DNA of 12,122 bases from JBDROU01 sp043809745 [NCBI: bacterium]. GTDB lineage: Bacteria > Elusimicrobiota > JBDRMW01. Every line of letters begins with the position of its first letter. The stretch's first letter is position 1. Shown piece by piece: positions 1 to 8,800 of this stretch. Location: contig JBDROU010000018.1 of the NCBI GenBank assembly GCA_043809745.1, forward strand, positions 1 to 12,122, written 5' to 3'. The notes beneath the pieces are model-generated. The model did no database searches and was not told the origin of the DNA. It was given only the letters and a program-made list of their open reading frames with translations. The position numbers were made by a program, and so were the translations under genes.

Positions 1-16
1 ATAATTTTACATTTTC

Positions 17-49
17 TTTACATAAACCTTAACAAAATGCGTGTATAAT
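17..49 (+). promoter_or_regulatory. Candidate sigma-70-type promoter for the three-gene unit
   Basis: A perfect TATAAT hexamer lies at 44-49, only 7 nt before the ATG at 57. No good -35 element sits at the normal spacing: TTTACA at 17-22 leaves a 21-nt spacer, and CATAAA at 21-26 has a 17-nt spacer but matches poorly. If TATAAT is the -10 box, transcription would start at about 56-57, on the start codon itself, giving a leaderless or nearly leaderless mRNA. In AT-rich DNA a chance TATAAT is common, so this is moderate evidence only. A stronger promoter further upstream, outside the window, cannot be excluded. Confidence 0.4.
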
Positions 50-56
50 AATTGAT

Positions 57-149
57 ATGATAATTAAACCAACATTGCTAAAAAGACTATTGGGAGGGCT
101 GGTGTCTTTCAGCTTGATTATTACCAGTCTGCCTCCTTCCGCATTGGCT
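57..149 (+). other. Signal peptide or signal anchor of paralogue 1
   Basis: Residues 1-31 show a basic n-region, a hydrophobic core (about 11-24) and a Pro/Ala-rich c-region ending ALA, a plausible signal peptidase I site (31/32). Whether it is cleaved or stays as an anchor cannot be decided from sequence. The LAPPC motif is encoded at 159-173, four residues beyond the putative cleavage point. Confidence 0.7.
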
Positions 150-3100
150 TCTAATCAACTTGCTCCTCCGTGCACAAATGAAACGAAGGGTGCTATTGTA
201 TTTACTGATAAGGATAATTCGCAAGCTGTCACTGAAAATAATCCTCCAGATGCATATTCGCCAAATCTTGTTGATTTATTTAATGGTTATAACGAAATCA
301 AGCCTCTTGTGTGGTGGGAGCGGTTTTTTATCGGGCGGTTTAATGATATATGGGATTTATTAATCCCCCGTGATCGAATTCCCGAAAAGGGTAAGCGCAA
401 TAAACGCCGCATTATGATTATTGTTGCAGTACTTACGATACCGATTGCTGCCGCGGTGCTTTTGCTTAAAGGGATTTCGCCGGCAGACATGGCAAATAGT
501 TTTTTAACAAATGAATCGCTTTTTGTCGGCGCTGTGTTAAAATTTAAGCTTTTGCTGGAATATGTGCGCTGTTCCATTTTTCAGGATGTTGATTCATTCC
601 GGGATTTTCTTTCCACTCAGCTGAAAAATAAAGGTTCTGATATAATCGCTGTTGCAAGTGCGATTAAATTGGGCAGGAAGAAGAAATCAAACGGTAAGTT
701 ATCCGGAAGAAAAAAATCTGTGGCTGTAAGTGCTGATAAGCTTATGAAAGACAAAAATGAAATTTTGGAATTATATAGAGACATTAAAGGCAATCAAAAA
801 GAAATACTTCAAGGCTGGGATATGATTATAAAAATAACGGAAGATAAGAATGAGTATTTTAACCATCATGTTGAGGCTTTTGCACAGAAAGCGAATGTAT
901 TGACTGACTTAGGACAGATAGATGAAGCAATCTCTCACTATGCCAAAGCAATTTCCATTTATGAGAAGAAAAAGGGGCGTTTGCCCGATAATCACATTTA
1001 TTATGTTTATTATCGGACTCTTATTGGTGTTAAACTTTGGGAACAGAAAAAAGATTTTAAGAATGCACATAATATTTTCTTAAAAGAACTGAAAATTAAC
1101 AAAAATAATGCCGATGTATACATCAGAATTATGAATTTAAATTTTGAAGCGGGCTTTCTGGATGATGCGGAAACAACTGCTAAAGAATTACTAGGAAAAG
1201 CATCAGAATCCGATCTCCATGAACACTTCACGCCAACATCATTATTTCATTCACTTAAGATGCTAGGGAGTATTGGATTAATTAGAAAGGATTTTGAGGA
1301 AGCAGAAAAATATTATGATAAAACGTTAGAGATTGCACCTGATGATTTTGAAACTTATAAATATTTGGTTTTGACTAAATTGCAGTTAGGTTTGCTTGGT
1401 GATATAGAAGAAAAGTTAAACGAAGCAAAAAAACTCGGTTATTCAGAAGACTGGCTAAAACTAATGAATTTCGGGCTTCATTTGAAAAGAAATGAGATGG
1501 AAATTGCAAAGGATGAGATAAATATGTTGCTCCCAAAACAGGCTGATAATTGGGTGTTGTATTATATTATTATGACTAACACACCTGATGCAGATAAGAA
1601 GAATGAATTTCTCAAAAAAATGTTTTCAGAAGAAAATGAAGATTGTCAAGAATTGATCCGTAAAGGTTTGAATTTGTGCTGTTCAGAACAGGTTTTTACA
1701 GACGATTTATTAGATAATATTAAAACTATAATTGCCAACTTGATACAGGATTCTAATGAAACTGTTTCATGCAATGCACAAAGAGCATTTGATGAAATTA
1801 GAACCGCATTATCTTATAAATGTATTAGCAGAGCGCAAGTTTTAGTAAACATAGGTGATTGTAAAGAAGGGATTAATCTGTATATGAAAGCAGAAAGTTT
1901 GGATCCATATGTTGATGGATTAAATACTGGTTTTGGTGAAGCATTGATCCTGAATGAACAATTTGAAAAAGGTATCAAAAGAATGGAAGCAGTATTAGAG
2001 CAGCATGAATACGACGAAAGAATAGAACGGATATTAATGAAAGCGTATCTAAAATACAGCGAATCTCTTTTCAAAAGCAACAATATCGAAAAAGCATTTG
2101 AAATATTGGGAAAAGCTCTATTAACCGAGATTGATTTTGACATGGAAAAAATAGATGTAAAAAACTCATTGGCTTTTGTCGGTCAATTTGTAGATGTCCT
2201 TTCTGCAATCAGCGAATCCCGTCCTTTAATCGGTGAGGCAATCGAATTTTTTAAAGAGATGGAACAAAATTATGCGGGTAAAATTCGTAAAAAATCTAAG
2301 AGAAATCTTACGCCGGCTCTTATTAGTTATGCGATTGGATTGCTCAACTACCTTAAAGCAAGGCATAAGAGAGTTCTTATATATCCTGAAACATTTAAAT
2401 ATTTGGCTGAGGCCCTGAAAATGCTTCCTAGCGAAACCAGGGCTCAGGGAGGCCTTAAATTTTACCTGCACAGGGGACTTTTTGAGGCGCATACTGATTG
2501 TTTTGCTTATAATGAGGCCAAAAGAGATCTCGAATTTTGTTTAAATGAGGGAATACGGGAAAATATACGCGTTCAGGTAGAAACCCAGCTGGCTATTATT
2601 GAGGAAAAAGTTGGTGAGTACAAAAGTGCGATAAAGAAATTAAGCGCAATAAATGAGGAGTTGCTTCCGAGTGATGTAAAAATTGATCGGTTGATTTCAC
2701 TGGCGCAGGCTTATTTTAAGCTTGGTAATTATGATAAAGCTCTGGAGAATCTTAATATTTCAATGAAAATAGCAAGGGAAAAGGATCCGGCGTATATCTC
2801 ATTTATTAAAGTTTTAACCGGTGAGGTATATTTAAATATGGGTGAATTTGAAAATGCGAGAATTGAAATTGAAGCCGGATTTAAGTTATTGCTGGAGGAA
2901 TGTGGTATTGTTCCCAAGGATACGCGGATTGACATTATAAGCGAAGTTGAAAAATTAAAGGAATCCGCGGGAAATGTGCCTGGCATGGATCTTCAGCATA
3001 TTAGCGAAACCCTTTCAATAAATGAGCGGAGCATGGACCTCCAGCATATTAGCGAAACACTTTCAATAATGAGTAATATATATAAATCGCTCGGTAGAGG

Positions 3101-5774
3101 TTTGGAAGATCTGGCGGAAAGCTCGCGAATTGCAAGCATTAATCTTGCAAAGCAGGATATAGATAACCGAAACGCATTGATCAAGGAAAAGGTTAAAATT
3201 GACCGGTTTGCAGGACTGGCTGATGATACGCTGTATTATATAACCGTTGAACTATTTGGTAAAGCTGTAGAAGCTTCCGATAAAAACAAATTTAAGGAAT
3301 GGATGGAATATGTCACGGAGCTTAAAGGGCGAAACTTTGAAAATATTTATGATCATATAAAATACGCTTCCAAATATTTTGACGAGAGGTTATATCTCAA
3401 GAAGAAGTTTAAGGATGTGTGGAAGGATCTAATAGTTCTTAATAAATCAGCTCAGCAGCGTGATATTGAAATAGAACAAAAGGCTGCTGAAAATATAAAA
3501 CAGGAAAAGTCAGAGCTGATGGGAATGCTTACGCCTGATATATTATTAAAAGTTAGAGAGGCATTTGCTGAAATTCATGCTAAGCCAAATATTAAGAAAG
3601 CAGTTGAGTTATTAATAGAAAATGATCGGCCTAAAGAATTAATTGAATTATTAGTTATTGTCTGGTTGGAAAGTATAAAGGAATATAAACCGCAAATTGA
3701 GGAGATATTAGAAGCTAAAGAAATAGAATCATTAATTCGTAAGGGTTTGAAAGGGCTGGAAGTTGAAAAGATGAAGGAAATAATTCCTAATCTTAATTCG
3801 CGCGCAGAAATACAAAAATTGAGAAATGAGGTATTTAGCAGGGAAATAGAGTATGGGATAACGGTTGAAGACAGACTGAAAGCTACATTCGGCGATAAGA
3901 CTGAAGAGCTTATTTCTTATGCTGTTAATTATGCTGTGATAAAGCAAAAATATGATCCCTGGGATGAATCCGAATTTGAGTTAAAACTCCTTTCAGCTGT
4001 TTGGATGGGGTATATTTTACTCCACAAACGAATAATAACAGAGGTGCTGGATAAAGATTATGTAGAAAAAATAATCAGCAGCGCTCTAAAGGAAGATGAG
4101 TGGGAAACAATTCTCAGTGTTCTTCTTATAGAGGTTTTCAATACTGCTATTTTTCGATATCCTCAATATGACCGCCTTAGGGAAACTAATATTGAATTAA
4201 TAAAGAATACTTTGGAAAAAGCCAGGTCGCTCTCTGATTTCGAAACTTCTCTTGATAAAATAGCCTTGATCTCCGGCTGGAAGGATTCAGTTAAAATAGG
4301 AATTGAGGGAAAGTTAATATGTTGCGCGGTGTTTGATAAGTGTACTTTTGAAATAGAGAGAAGCGGAAAATATAAATACGGGGAGGAAATAATTATAAGC
4401 AGTTCTGATAATGATTTTGATGTTGAATTTGTAGCTTCTCATGCTGAATTAATTAAAAAGAAATTAATTGAAAGTAAATTGAGCAATATATGGAATAACT
4501 GTCAGCCTGAAGTTATCTTCGATCGGCCCAAAAAGGCCGGAGAGGATGAAGCTGTTTATCAAGAAAGTGTCTTAAATACAAGTGATGAGTTAAACAAGTT
4601 GTTTTATGAACTTTGGGGAGTTTTTGTCGATTTAAATACTAAAAAAGCCGTTTTAAGCGTAAAGGCTGAAGCTAAAAGGGCAGGTATTAAAAAAGAATTG
4701 CCTACAGTCTTTAAAGCATTTTATTTAACAAAAAATGAGGAAGAATTTGCAAAAGCAAAATTTGAATGTGTATCTAACGAGAAAGGCGAAATGTTCTTAC
4801 AATCACCTGATGTTGCAATTCTTTTCATGGCTCAGTGGGGAAAAATTCGCGGCAATATTACTAATATAAGGGAGGGTTCAGGAATTTTCGGTGCCGAGAT
4901 TAAGAACTACGCGCTACTCAATGAGCCGGTAGTGAGAGACAACATACTGCGCACACTGCTAAGTGGACAGAGGAAATATTTAGGTCCTGAAGGGAAGTGC
5001 TGCTTCTATAAGGATGAAGGGCGGGACAAAATAATGATTGTGGTTCTGTCTAAAAGAAATTATATAGAAGAAATAGCTGAATTTGAAGGGGATGAAAGCC
5101 TGGCTGCTGTACTCTATATGCATACCCGGTTGTCTGTAGAACAAATAAGATTGCTTGTAAAAACAGTTCAAGAGCCTGAAATAAATGTTAAACTCAAAAA
5201 TAATGACATTCCTGCTCCTAAAGATCAGGAAATGCTGAATAATCTAGTTAAGGGCAACGGCACTGAGCGAGATATTTATTGGGATTATGGAGAAAAAGCA
5301 TTCTATTTTGTGAATGAAGATAAAGAATTATTTGAAGCGTTAAATAGAGAAATAAAGCAATTTCGGATTGTTTCAAGCAGAAACAATGTTAAATATTTTC
5401 AGAAAAAATATCGTGATCTAAAATTATTGCCATTGACACTTTTCTTTGAAAATAACGGTCAAGAAGCTGAAAAATTTATCTCTGGCGAACGTAAAAGTAT
5501 TTCTACAGAAAATACTTCACTTTTAAAATCCGTTATTTCCTTATTTATTGCCGTATTCTTAAGCGTCTGGTTTGCTCTTCCCAATACCAGCAATGCGGTT
5601 GCTGCTGAGTTCGTATCAAATGGTATGTCAGCTGTCAATAATATAGAGCATTTGCTGAAGCATGAGGATAAGTTGACTCCCAAACCAGTTATCTTAATAG
5701 ATACGGATGTGCGGAAAGGCGGTGTTCACAGGATCAGGCCTTTCGAGCAGGAATCCTTATTCCAGAGTCTGTAA
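57..5774 (+). CDS. Giant membrane-associated TPR-repeat protein (paralogue 1, 1905 aa)
   Basis: Not recognised as a named gene. Residues 1-31 form a signal-type segment (K4, K9, R10, then a hydrophobic stretch, with ALA before residue 32). LAPPC follows at 35-39. A second membrane helix spans about 119-138, just after the basic KRNKRR. TPR-like helical hairpins are visible at about 271-305, 352-379, 396-430, 592-617, 663-689, 842-865, 877-906 and 916-945; TPRs are protein-protein interaction scaffolds. A long charged helical part leads to a conserved C-terminal region (about 1158-1815) with CCAVFD at 1422-1427, NILRTLLSGQ at 1629-1638 and IAEFEG at 1673-1678, all shared with the next gene but of unknown family. 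The last 85 residues contain another hydrophobic helix and are absent from the paralogue. No Shine-Dalgarno precedes the ATG; this start is preferred because it keeps the basic n-region of the signal segment. The role is inferred to be a membrane-anchored scaffold; the TPR assignment is secure, the function is not. Confidence 0.9.
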   Translation: MIIKPTLLKRLLGGLVSFSLIITSLPPSALASNQLAPPCTNETKGAIVFTDKDNSQAVTENNPPDAYSPNLVDLFNGYNEIKPLVWWERFFIGRFNDIWDLLIPRDRIPEKGKRNKRRIMIIVAVLTIPIAAAVLLLKGISPADMANSFLTNESLFVGAVLKFKLLLEYVRCSIFQDVDSFRDFLSTQLKNKGSDIIAVASAIKLGRKKKSNGKLSGRKKSVAVSADKLMKDKNEILELYRDIKGNQKEILQGWDMIIKITEDKNEYFNHHVEAFAQKANVLTDLGQIDEAISHYAKAISIYEKKKGRLPDNHIYYVYYRTLIGVKLWEQKKDFKNAHNIFLKELKINKNNADVYIRIMNLNFEAGFLDDAETTAKELLGKASESDLHEHFTPTSLFHSLKMLGSIGLIRKDFEEAEKYYDKTLEIAPDDFETYKYLVLTKLQLGLLGDIEEKLNEAKKLGYSEDWLKLMNFGLHLKRNEMEIAKDEINMLLPKQADNWVLYYIIMTNTPDADKKNEFLKKMFSEENEDCQELIRKGLNLCCSEQVFTDDLLDNIKTIIANLIQDSNETVSCNAQRAFDEIRTALSYKCISRAQVLVNIGDCKEGINLYMKAESLDPYVDGLNTGFGEALILNEQFEKGIKRMEAVLEQHEYDERIERILMKAYLKYSESLFKSNNIEKAFEILGKALLTEIDFDMEKIDVKNSLAFVGQFVDVLSAISESRPLIGEAIEFFKEMEQNYAGKIRKKSKRNLTPALISYAIGLLNYLKARHKRVLIYPETFKYLAEALKMLPSETRAQGGLKFYLHRGLFEAHTDCFAYNEAKRDLEFCLNEGIRENIRVQVETQLAIIEEKVGEYKSAIKKLSAINEELLPSDVKIDRLISLAQAYFKLGNYDKALENLNISMKIAREKDPAYISFIKVLTGEVYLNMGEFENARIEIEAGFKLLLEECGIVPKDTRIDIISEVEKLKESAGNVPGMDLQHISETLSINERSMDLQHISETLSIMSNIYKSLGRGLEDLAESSRIASINLAKQDIDNRNALIKEKVKIDRFAGLADDTLYYITVELFGKAVEASDKNKFKEWMEYVTELKGRNFENIYDHIKYASKYFDERLYLKKKFKDVWKDLIVLNKSAQQRDIEIEQKAAENIKQEKSELMGMLTPDILLKVREAFAEIHAKPNIKKAVELLIENDRPKELIELLVIVWLESIKEYKPQIEEILEAKEIESLIRKGLKGLEVEKMKEIIPNLNSRAEIQKLRNEVFSREIEYGITVEDRLKATFGDKTEELISYAVNYAVIKQKYDPWDESEFELKLLSAVWMGYILLHKRIITEVLDKDYVEKIISSALKEDEWETILSVLLIEVFNTAIFRYPQYDRLRETNIELIKNTLEKARSLSDFETSLDKIALISGWKDSVKIGIEGKLICCAVFDKCTFEIERSGKYKYGEEIIISSSDNDFDVEFVASHAELIKKKLIESKLSNIWNNCQPEVIFDRPKKAGEDEAVYQESVLNTSDELNKLFYELWGVFVDLNTKKAVLSVKAEAKRAGIKKELPTVFKAFYLTKNEEEFAKAKFECVSNEKGEMFLQSPDVAILFMAQWGKIRGNITNIREGSGIFGAEIKNYALLNEPVVRDNILRTLLSGQRKYLGPEGKCCFYKDEGRDKIMIVVLSKRNYIEEIAEFEGDESLAAVLYMHTRLSVEQIRLLVKTVQEPEINVKLKNNDIPAPKDQEMLNNLVKGNGTERDIYWDYGEKAFYFVNEDKELFEALNREIKQFRIVSSRNNVKYFQKKYRDLKLLPLTLFFENNGQEAEKFISGERKSISTENTSLLKSVISLFIAVFLSVWFALPNTSNAVAAEFVSNGMSAVNNIEHLLKHEDKLTPKPVILIDTDVRKGGVHRIRPFEQESLFQSL
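411..470 (+). other. Second transmembrane helix of paralogue 1
   Basis: Residues about 119-138 form an uninterrupted hydrophobic run (MIIVAVLTIPIAAAVLLLKG), preceded by KGKRNKRR. Paralogue 2 has a hydrophobic helix at the matching place (about 115-136). Conservation of position between two diverged proteins supports a real membrane span. Confidence 0.75.
2985..3080 (+). repeat. 48-bp in-frame tandem duplication inside paralogue 1
   Basis: Two adjacent units begin at 2985 and 3033, each encoding MDLQHISETLSI (from residues 977 and 993). Their first 37 nt differ at three positions, all synonymous: GAT/GAC, CTT/CTC and ACC/ACA. Paralogue 2 has a single counterpart, ending LSIMS, which matches the second unit; the first unit is therefore the extra copy. 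The 16-residue period adds about four helical turns at the end of the TPR region. Confidence 0.9.
5517..5771 (+). other. Signal-peptide-like C-terminal extension unique to paralogue 1
   Basis: Residues 1821-1905 have no counterpart in paralogue 2. K1824 is followed by a hydrophobic stretch (about 1825-1841) and an Ala-rich segment (AVAA at 1847-1850), which has the order of a Sec signal peptide although it sits at the C-terminal end of a 1905-residue protein. A short tail follows with KPVILIDTD and a basic segment. It could act as a C-terminal membrane anchor, or it could be the remnant of a downstream gene fused in frame. Confidence 0.6.
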
Positions 5775-5780
5775 ATTATC

Positions 5781-5876
5781 ATGTATATCAATAAATTAAA
5801 AAAATCGTTTGCCTCTTTAATATCCTTATGTTTGTGCGTAACCGGTTTCCCTTGTTTGGCGCCTAATTCATACGCG
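5781..5876 (+). other. Signal peptide or signal anchor of paralogue 2
   Basis: Residues 1-32 start with a basic region (K5, K7, K8), followed by a hydrophobic core (about 10-22) and a c-region ending Ser-Tyr-Ala. Cleavage there would leave LAPPC (encoded at 5877-5891) as the exact mature N-terminus. Confidence 0.7.
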
Positions 5877-8800
5877 CTGGCGCCGCCTTGCCTTACAGAT
5901 ACTGCAGATACTTTCAACCTTATTAAAACAAGTAATCCGAGTCCGATAAAGATTAAGCCGGGAGAGACTCAAAAAAGAAAAGGTGCTCGAAAAACAGTGC
6001 AGAGTGTCAAAAAAATATCAATTCCTCAATTGATAGGGCCGCTGGTAACTTCTGATACGATAACGGAAAATATTGAATCTCTGCTCGAGTCGGGATATCC
6101 GGTCAAAAGGCAGTCACAGCGATTTTTTATTCTTGCTTCAATTGTCATTGCTCTTCCATTCATTGCGATGCTGGCATTAGGAATTTTAGTTGGAGATATA
6201 AGCAATCTTTTCTCCGGTAGTCAGTCCTTTGTAGATTTGATCGTGTTTCGTTATGACATGATTGTTGAATATGCGCTTGCTGCTATTACGCAAGATGCGG
6301 TATCGGTGTCGAAATATTTCACATCACAATTAATTAACAATAATTTACTGACAGCGGTTGGCATTGCCGCAAATATTTCGAAATCTAATAATACGTTGGA
6401 ACAGAAGCAATCACAAATTGAAAGTTTGTTTAATAAGGCGATACATGACAAGAAAATATTCGGAGAAATTATTCAATGGTGCGACCAGGAATTGAAAACG
6501 CTTTCGAAAGAAGATCCAATATGCCTGCTTATGCTTATGTATAAGGGAAACGTTTTATTTTTTAAAGAGCAATATTCTGAGGCAAGCGAAGTATACTATG
6601 AGCTTATAAAAAGGGCAAAAGAACCTATACCCTTAGAAGACAGTATATGGAGCGCTTATAGGATTTCCAAAGCTATGGAAGTTTATCAGACTAAGGGGGA
6701 TGTTGCTGCCACATTAAAAATATTCAGCGAGGAAACACAGCGGTGCGGTGATAATTATCTGCCTTTCTGGCATATAGCGCGCATCAATATCATGCAAAAT
6801 GATTTAGATAACGCGGAAAAAGATTATCTTATTCTGTTAAGTTTGCTGAAGGATTCCTATGGGGTGCAGCCCATATTTAAACAGAGCGAATATATGCTGA
6901 ATTTATTTGAGCCTGGTTTAAGTTCCCAGGTATTAATTACTGTTGATGCCTGCTATTTCAAAAGCACAGCGCTTGTTAAGTTGGGTGCAATATCCGAAAA
7001 AAGTAACAAACTGGAAGAAGCAGAAAGGCATTACTATGAAGCGATAGCAGTTGATCCTAAATGCATAGACGCATATTACAAACTGCTTTCAATGAAATTA
7101 AAACAAGGACTGCGCAATGAAGCAGAGAGAATCATAAATGAACTCGACTATCCTGAAGAGCTAAAAGGCACAATCGAATTTATTTTTGCATTAAACCAGG
7201 GTGATTACGGTAAAGCGCGCCGTATGCTTGCTGACATTCTAAAGAGCGATGATCATATCTGGCATGTGTATGAAGCTTTACTAGAGCATCTGACAGTTCA
7301 AATAAAAAGGAACGAGTTTTTCGAATATATTTTTTCTTTTGAAGAGGAAGAAACGCTCCAACAAATTCATAAAGGCTTGAGAGAGTATATCAGGGGTGAA
7401 ATATTAGATGATAAAGATATTGAGATTCTTGTTGACACGCTTGAGACTGCAGGAAGTTCCAGTAATCCAATTGCAAGAAAAAATGCCCGGTTTAATTTAG
7501 AAGAGATCCAAGAACTGTTTTGTAGCAGGAAATCAAAGAAAGCATATAATCTTATACTTAAAGGCGAGTTTGAAGCCGCAGTGAATATATACCGCGAGTT
7601 AGAAAAAATACAACCGCTCAGCGTAGATGTTAACCTTCACTACGGTTTAGTCCTTTTAGAACGAAGGGAATGCGCCAAAGGCATAGTAAGATTGCAAAGA
7701 GCATTAAGGCATTGCGAAAATAAAGAAGTCGCACTTATAATAAAACTGAAGCTCGCAATCGCGTATTTAATCAGTGCAGGGAATCTGGTTGAAAAGGGAA
7801 ATATTAAAAGCGGATATAAATATCTGGAAAAAGCATTTGAGATTGAGACCGAAACTTCGCTTGAGCATGAATACGATCAGAATAAAGTAGTAAAAGCCAG
7901 CAGGCATAATATTGTGTTTTTTTTCAATGAATTTATTGATGTGCTTCCAACCCATTCCGATCTGTGCGAACAGCATATCGATAATTTTAATAATTTATTA
8001 ACTCAATTTAAAGAACAAAAGCCCTTGAAGAGCACAACCCCTGCGCTAATTCATTATGCGCTTGCAGAATTGTATTTAGCAAAATCCAGAAATGAAAATG
8101 TTTTCGGCTATATAGAGACATTTAAGTATTTTGAAACTGCGCTTAAGCTAACTCCTAAAGATCCGGAGATAAGAAGGACGCTTCAATTTTTTATTTATCA
8201 AGCGCGTGCGGAGGCATTCTCCGAGTGTTATGCAGTTCGGATGGCAAAAAAAGACATTGAGGAATGCTTAAAAATAGGACTTTCGGAATATGATCCTTCA
8301 GTAATTAGTACAGTGCTGGGCTTTTTTCAGGCACAGGTGAATGAGTATTCGGATGCGATAAAAACCTTGAATGCCGTTGATGCTGCTGTTCTGAAAGGTG
8401 ATTTATTGATTACCCATACAGCTGCGCTGGCAATATCATATTTTGAGCTCGGGGATTTTGAATCATCTGAAAGGCTTTTTGAAGAAGTGAAGACAATCCT
8501 GGAAGAAAATCAGGAAATCGAAGCTCCCACTAGATTTAGACTCGATCTCAGCCGGTTTCTGCTTCATCAAGGAAGACTTGATGAAGCAGAAAGAGAAGTT
8601 GAGAGAGCTTCGCGTGAGCTTCTTGAAAATATAAACAAAGCCTCTTTCTCAGAATTTACTTTCAATATGAATAACCTGGAAGAACACATTGATGAAATAG
8701 CAGTTAAACAGCTTCTGAGGCTTAGTGAGCTGCTTTCCATTATGAGCAGGTTGCACCATTCCCGCGATAGAGAGGAACTGGCGTTAAGTGCGCGTAATTT

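Noticed and set aside
159-173. LAPPC read as a lipoprotein lipobox
   Set aside because: A lipobox needs a small residue (Gly, Ala or Ser) just before Cys; here the two preceding residues are Pro, and the third protein has Ser in place of Cys.
2402-2456. Imperfect inverted repeat around AGGCCCTGA and TCAGGGAGGCCT
   Set aside because: It is interrupted, lies in a conserved coding segment, and has no regulatory context.
4524-4539. CGGCC / GGCCG hairpin with a 6-nt loop, as a possible terminator
   Set aside because: The stem is only 5 bp, it lies inside the coding sequence of paralogue 1, and no T-tract follows.
5517-5774. PEP-CTERM or LPXTG-type sorting signal at the end of paralogue 1
   Set aside because: The hydrophobic stretch is followed by about 60 further residues rather than a short basic tail at the very end, and no PEP or LPXTG motif precedes it.
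5726-5917. Reverse-strand open frame across the junction of the two giant genes
   Set aside because: It overlaps both coding ends and the signal segment of paralogue 2, and has no domain or ribosome binding support.
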